From positions 1 through 8,063 of the forward strand of contig JACRNK010000113.1 in NCBI GenBank assembly GCA_016234985.1: a DNA stretch of 8,063 nucleotides. Reading direction: 5' to 3'. The stretch comes from Deltaproteobacteria bacterium (GTDB lineage Bacteria; Desulfobacterota; GWC2-55-46; UBA9637). Positions 5,520-8,063 of this stretch are shown here, piece after piece. The notes beneath the pieces were generated by a model, which ran no database searches, had not been told where the DNA came from, and saw only the letters and a list, made by a program, of their open reading frames with translations. Position numbers and translations under genes: made by a program. Every line of letters starts with the position of its first letter. Position 1 is the first letter of the stretch.

Positions 5520-5546
5520 CAGGGGCGATTCGGTGAATCGCCCCTG
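5520..5546. repeat. AGGGGCGA hairpin 2
   Basis: CAGGGGCGATTC (5520-5531) pairs perfectly with GAATCGCCCCTG (5535-5546) around GGT: a 12-bp stem. TTTT follows on the plus strand, giving a terminator-like look, but no plus-strand gene lies upstream. On the minus strand, the direction of all nearby genes, no T tract follows. Confidence 0.88.
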
Positions 5547-5555
5547 TTTTGGGGT

Positions 5556-6565
5556 CTATCCACAAGGGCGACCCGGCGGGTCGCCCCTACGATGACAGGC
5601 AGGATGCCTGCTTATTTCTGAACGGCCTTTCTGATTGTGATCAAGACATCCTTGTAAAAATAGCGAAGAATCTGCGGAGGCATAAACGCCCTCAAACTTG
5701 GCCGGAGACGCTGCCGGTTCGTTGAGTTCATTGCCGCCGAAGTTCCCCAAGCCTTCCTGTATTACATTTGTGTAGCTTGCCGTGGTTGTGGCTACAACAG
5801 GCGCGGCTGTGATGGTTACTGGCGCAGGTGTGATGGTTACAGGCGCAGCAGTAACGAGCAATATTCCATTTATATAGCTGATGATGTAGTTAGTCGCTGT
5901 GCCGTTTGCCGCTGTTATGGTGTAACTGCCGACGTTGGAGCCCGTGGTCGCGGTCGTGCTGATGTTGAGGCCGCTTACTACTGCTGATGTATCAGTTCCC
6001 TTTAAACCGCTGTATGTTGCAGTCAGAGCCGGATTTGCATCGCCATAGACTTTGGTTTGGTTGTCTGCGGTTATGGTCAATGCTGCAGGAGTTACAGTCA
6101 ATGCGCCATTATTATAGGTGATGGTGTAGTTGCCGGCGCTACCCACACTGAATACTGCCGCGCTTGGGGTGATGGCATACGTGCCCACGTTAGCCGTGTT
6201 AACCGCGCCGGCGCTGGTCAGGGTTACGCCGCTGATGGTGTCGCCGCCCAGCAGTCCGACAGGCGTAAACTCGGTTCCGTTGAATGTCAAAGTGTAGCCG
6301 TAGGTCTTGCTGGTATCGTTGGCGGTAATGCCCAGCAAGTTCAGCGAAGCAGGGTTGATGGTCAATATCCCATCAACATAGCTGATGTCATAACCCTGCT
6401 GGGTGGAGTAGTAGCCGCCGGGTGTGATGACATAACTGCCGGCATTTGTTGCGCCTTGTGATGTTCCGCTGTAAGTTAGTGTGCCGGAGAGCGTGGGAGA
6501 TGCAATGCTGTAAAGGACGCCGTTACCGCCTGTGTAAGCCAGTCCGTCATAACTCTTGCTTGCTG
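5556..6565 (-). CDS. Adhesin segment C: YDG and MBG domains with repeat-derived tail
   Basis: Homology begins at about 6565 with ASKSYDGLAYTGGNGVLYS. A YDG-type domain ends in GYDISYVDGILTINPA. Two MBG-type domains follow: ITANDTSKTYGYTLTFNGTEF through YTITYNNGALTV, then TADNQTKVYGDANPALTATYSG through YIISYINGILLV. Next is a low-complexity APVTITPAPVTITAAPVV linker, then an acidic NELNEPAASPAKFEG region. The last 17 residues, RHPACHRRGDPPGRPCG, are encoded by two palindromic hairpins. In another frame the sequence reads KDVLITIRKAVQK and stops at TAA 5614-5612, so the true C terminus is uncertain. Such domains are tandem Ig-like or beta-rich modules near the end of TPS adhesins. The open frame extends up to 6707, but residues before about 48 are nonsense. 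Confidence 0.75.
5566..5610. repeat. GGGCGA hairpin 3 plus CAGGCA hairpin at the adhesin 3' end
   Basis: GGGCGACCC (5566-5574) pairs with GGGTCGCCC (5578-5586) around GGC. Ten bases on, CAGGCA (5596-5601) pairs with TGCCTG (5605-5610). Both lie inside the last codons of the adhesin reading frame and encode its RHPACHRRGDPPGRPCG tail. Confidence 0.82.
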
Positions 6566-7048
6566 CGTGAAACTCGCCTGCTGTTTCATCTGGGCGGTTG
6601 TCAGCCCCGTGCAGCCGGCATCGCTTCCTAATCCTGTGCAGTTTGATTTGCCTGATGTCTGTGTGTCCCAGTAGGAATTGGTGATTATGCCGGCGCCGGC
6701 GTTCCACCCCACCAACCCGCCGACATAGTCAATGCCGCCCACTGCGCCCGTGCTGTAGGAATTAGTGATATAGCCGTTGTTGTTATACCCCACCAGCCCG
6801 CCGACAAAGCTGACGCCGGTTACATTGCCGGTGCTGTAGGAATCGGTGATTGTGCTAAAGCTGTTAGTTCCCACCAGTCCGCCGACCTCGTTGCCGCTGC
6901 CGGTTACTGCGCCGGTGCTGTAGGAATTGGTAATAGCGCCGTTGTTCCTGCCCACCAGTCCGCCGACCTCGTTGCCGCCAGTTACAGCGCCGGTTGCGTA
7001 GGAATTAGTGATAGCGTATCCGTTCGTTCCTACCAGCCCGCCGACATA
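6476..7048 (-). CDS. Adhesin segment B: five GLUG repeats
   Basis: The homologous part starts at about 7048 with YVGGLVGTNGYAITNSYATG and runs to YWDTQTSG followed by GCTGLTTAQMKQQASFT at about 6566; beyond that the frame is nonsense until its stop at 6476. GLUG repeats occur in secreted bacterial surface proteins, including proteases and haemagglutinin-type adhesins. The TTAQMKQQASF end is the usual finish of such a block. The upstream codons of this open frame (to 7360) are antisense-like nonsense, so the block has no start of its own and must belong to the same gene as segment A. Alternatively, an unrelated internal start could be used, but none has a ribosome site I can see. Confidence 0.72.
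   Translation of the reverse strand, partial: YVGGLVGTNGYAITNSYATGAVTGGNEVGGLVGRNNGAITNSYSTGAVTGSGNEVGGLVGTNSFSTITDSYSTGNVTGVSFVGGLVGYNNNGYITNSYSTGAVGGIDYVGGLVGWNAGAGIITNSYWDTQTSGKSNCTGLGSDAGCTGLTTAQMKQQASFTQQARVMTDWLTQAVTASFTALHLPRSPAH
6650..7048 (-). repeat. Five tandem GLUG repeats of 26-27 codons
   Basis: Units begin at 7048, 6970, 6889, 6808 and 6727 on the minus strand. Each has the pattern xVGGLVGxN...ITNSYxTGxVTG, and the last is modified to ITNSYWDTQTSG. Unit lengths are 78 or 81 bp. Nucleotide identity between units is high in the VGGLVG and NSYSTG parts, making this stretch prone to unequal recombination or assembly collapse. Confidence 0.88.
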
Positions 7049-8063
7049 TAAGTATTCGACGCGTCTATGTTGCTGCCGAGGGCATAACGTCCCGACAGGC
7101 ATGCGATGCAGACCATGTTCTGCAAGGCGGTTACGCCGCCGTTTGCCTCGTTGAGGACAGCATAGGCAATGCCCGCAATAGTGAGGCTTGGAGCGCTGCC
7201 GGATAAGGTGATGACCGCTCCGTTGTTCAAAGAGTAACTGCCGCCCGCTCCGTTGTTGGGCGTAAGCGTAAGTCCTGCTGTATTGCCTGTGGCAGTGATA
7301 TTTGAGTTGATATTGATATTGCGATACGCGGAAAGGGTCAATGTGGTGTTGGCGCTCCATGAGACAGCGTCATTGACATTGACATCGCCGTTTGTGCCGG
7401 TTGCACCGAAGCTGGAGAAAATGTTTACATTGCTGTCGCCAAGATAGGTGGATAATTGGCTGCCTGTAATATCTCCGCCGCTTGCGGCTATGGTGTAGTC
7501 TGTCGGGTCTATGAGCCACTCTCCTGTCGTGCCGCTTGGCGCGGCTGTGGTGATGACTGCGCCGTCAGCCACTTTCACGCTTGCCGCCGAAGTCTCAATA
7601 AACCCGCCATCCCCGCCGCTTCGACACGGCTCAGCGCAGGCTGGCGCAGAGGCGTCAAGCGTGCCGCCTACATTGATTGCGTTATTTTCCATGCCGCCCA
7701 AAAGTTTAATTGTTCCGTTTTTGTTCTCTATTGTCCTTGCCTGTATTACTCCGGTATTGTTGACTACGGTCTTTAACAAATCTCCGGCAATCTGCGCCGA
7801 TATGATTACCTGTCCGCCGTCTGCAGTTATGGTTCCTGCGTTGTCTATGCCCAATGCCTCTGCTGCTGTTTCTTTGTTTATAACGAGATTGATTAAGCCG
7901 TTATTTGCAAAGGTAAGGGTTACATCATCTCCTGAGGCCATGTTGACGCTGCCGCTGTTGGCGGTGATGTTTCCTGAGTTGTTGATTGTCGGGGATATGA
8001 AAACTACATATCCGCCGTCATTTGCACTTATGTTTCCCTGATTGGTTATGGATGTCAGGGATG
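7030..8063 (-). CDS. Adhesin segment A: haemagglutinin beta-helix region (partial)
   Basis: The frame is open from the right edge (first codons SLTSITNQGNISANDGGYVV, from base 8061) to TAG at 7030. It carries short repeats of the type GNIxANxGxVxxxS, then GTITADGGQVIISA, TRTIENKNG-like sequence and GGTLDASA, continuing to GGDGGFIETSAASVKV and GEWLIDPTDYTIAASGGDIT. These are typical of the beta-helix stem of filamentous haemagglutinins. A TTCGACACGGCTCAGCGCAGG-type repeat adds ACAEPCRS inside DASAP/GGDGGF. The segment ends SGRYALGSNIDAS, where the family usually continues with an FTPIG / GTFDGLGHTI region; here it runs out after about eight more residues. The ATG at 7941 is internal and not the true start. 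Confidence 0.8.
   Translation of the reverse strand, partial: SLTSITNQGNISANDGGYVVFISPTINNSGNITANSGSVNMASGDDVTLTFANNGLINLVINKETAAEALGIDNAGTITADGGQVIISAQIAGDLLKTVVNNTGVIQARTIENKNGTIKLLGGMENNAINVGGTLDASAPACAEPCRSGGDGGFIETSAASVKVADGAVITTAAPSGTTGEWLIDPTDYTIAASGGDITGSQLSTYLGDSNVNIFSSFGATGTNGDVNVNDAVSWSANTTLTLSAYRNININSNITATGNTAGLTLTPNNGAGGSYSLNNGAVITLSGSAPSLTIAGIAYAVLNEANGGVTALQNMVCIACLSGRYALGSNIDASNTYMSAGW
7619..7642. repeat. REP-like TTCGACA element inserted in frame in the adhesin
   Basis: TTCGACACGGCTCAGCGCAG and flanking bases resemble the widespread TTCGACAGGCTCAGCACGAG-type intergenic repeat. On the minus strand it encodes ACAEPCRS, two cysteines in an otherwise cysteine-poor beta-helix, splitting the usual LDASAP-GGDGGFIETSA motif without changing frame. 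Confidence 0.65.

Larger units (their letters stand above)
5556..8063 (-). pseudogene. Filamentous-haemagglutinin-like adhesin, 5' truncated by the window, spread over three frames
   Basis: This is the 3' part of a large secreted surface protein. Such proteins have an N-terminal TPS domain and are exported by a TpsB-type outer-membrane partner; neither is in the window. Homology runs through three successive frames: beta-helix repeats (8063 to about 7057), GLUG repeats (about 7048-6566), then YDG and MBG domains (about 6565-5650). Each change is to the -1 frame. At each change the segments that normally lie between these modules in the family seem to be missing, so deletion or collapsed assembly fits better than single-base errors. 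If the sequence is right, the full protein cannot be made and the locus is a decaying adhesin gene. The three readable segments are described separately. Adhesion is inferred from family resemblance only. Confidence 0.8.

Noticed and set aside
5520..5553. Rho-independent terminator
   Set aside because: The stem is strong and TTTT follows on the plus strand, but no plus-strand gene lies upstream; on the minus strand there is no T tract. The same stem recurs as a repeat family.
4987..5565. Three minus-strand open frames of 65-83 codons in the repeat block
   Set aside because: They are made of repeat DNA, have no ribosome sites, and overlap palindromes throughout; no family resemblance.
7511..8041. 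Plus-strand open frame of 176 codons opposite the adhesin
   Set aside because: The minus strand reads clear haemagglutinin repeats through the same bases; the long antisense frame is a by-product of their biased codon use.

Overview
The window looks like a chromosomal piece from a Gram-negative environmental bacterium. The enzymes and the haemagglutinin-like adhesin are of the kind seen in Desulfobacterota (Deltaproteobacteria) or Nitrospirota genomes. That placement is inferred from protein style and from the many small palindromic repeats; no rRNA or other phylogenetic marker is present.

Layout. (1) Positions 2-1214, plus strand: two overlapping genes, queD (6-carboxytetrahydropterin synthase) and folE2 (type IB GTP cyclohydrolase). 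Together they make the pterin precursor of queuosine/preQ0; the FolE2 product also feeds folate synthesis. (2) Positions 1329-1977, minus strand: a small toxin-antitoxin-like pair. The PIN-domain RNase gene comes first and is broken by a 5-bp tandem duplication; the small partner gene downstream is intact. (3) Positions 2081-4930, minus strand: purH (last two steps of IMP synthesis), then 9 bp later a PIN-PhoH ATPase gene. (4) Positions 4931-5555: about 620 bp with no protein gene, built almost entirely of short palindromic repeats from several families. It includes a 32-bp duplication of the purH ribosome site and start codon, and a 55-bp direct repeat. (5) Positions 5556-8063, minus strand: the 3' part of a filamentous-haemagglutinin-like surface protein with GLUG repeats and YDG/MBG domains. 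Its homology runs through three frames, and both frame changes fall where family modules seem to be missing. It continues past the right edge.

The two strands converge between folE2 and the small antitoxin-like gene. On the minus strand all genes run the same way: adhesin, repeat block, purH, phoH, PIN toxin, partner.

The most notable theme is the density of small palindromic elements, several of them inside reading frames. One adds about 9 residues (core VGWALPT) to PurH, one lies in the N-terminal extension of FolE2, one adds ACAEPCRS to the adhesin, and another supplies the adhesin's present C-terminal tail. This resembles the protein-embedded palindromic elements known from Rickettsia, but with several unrelated families side by side. 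I see no CRISPR array, tRNA, rRNA or transposase gene.
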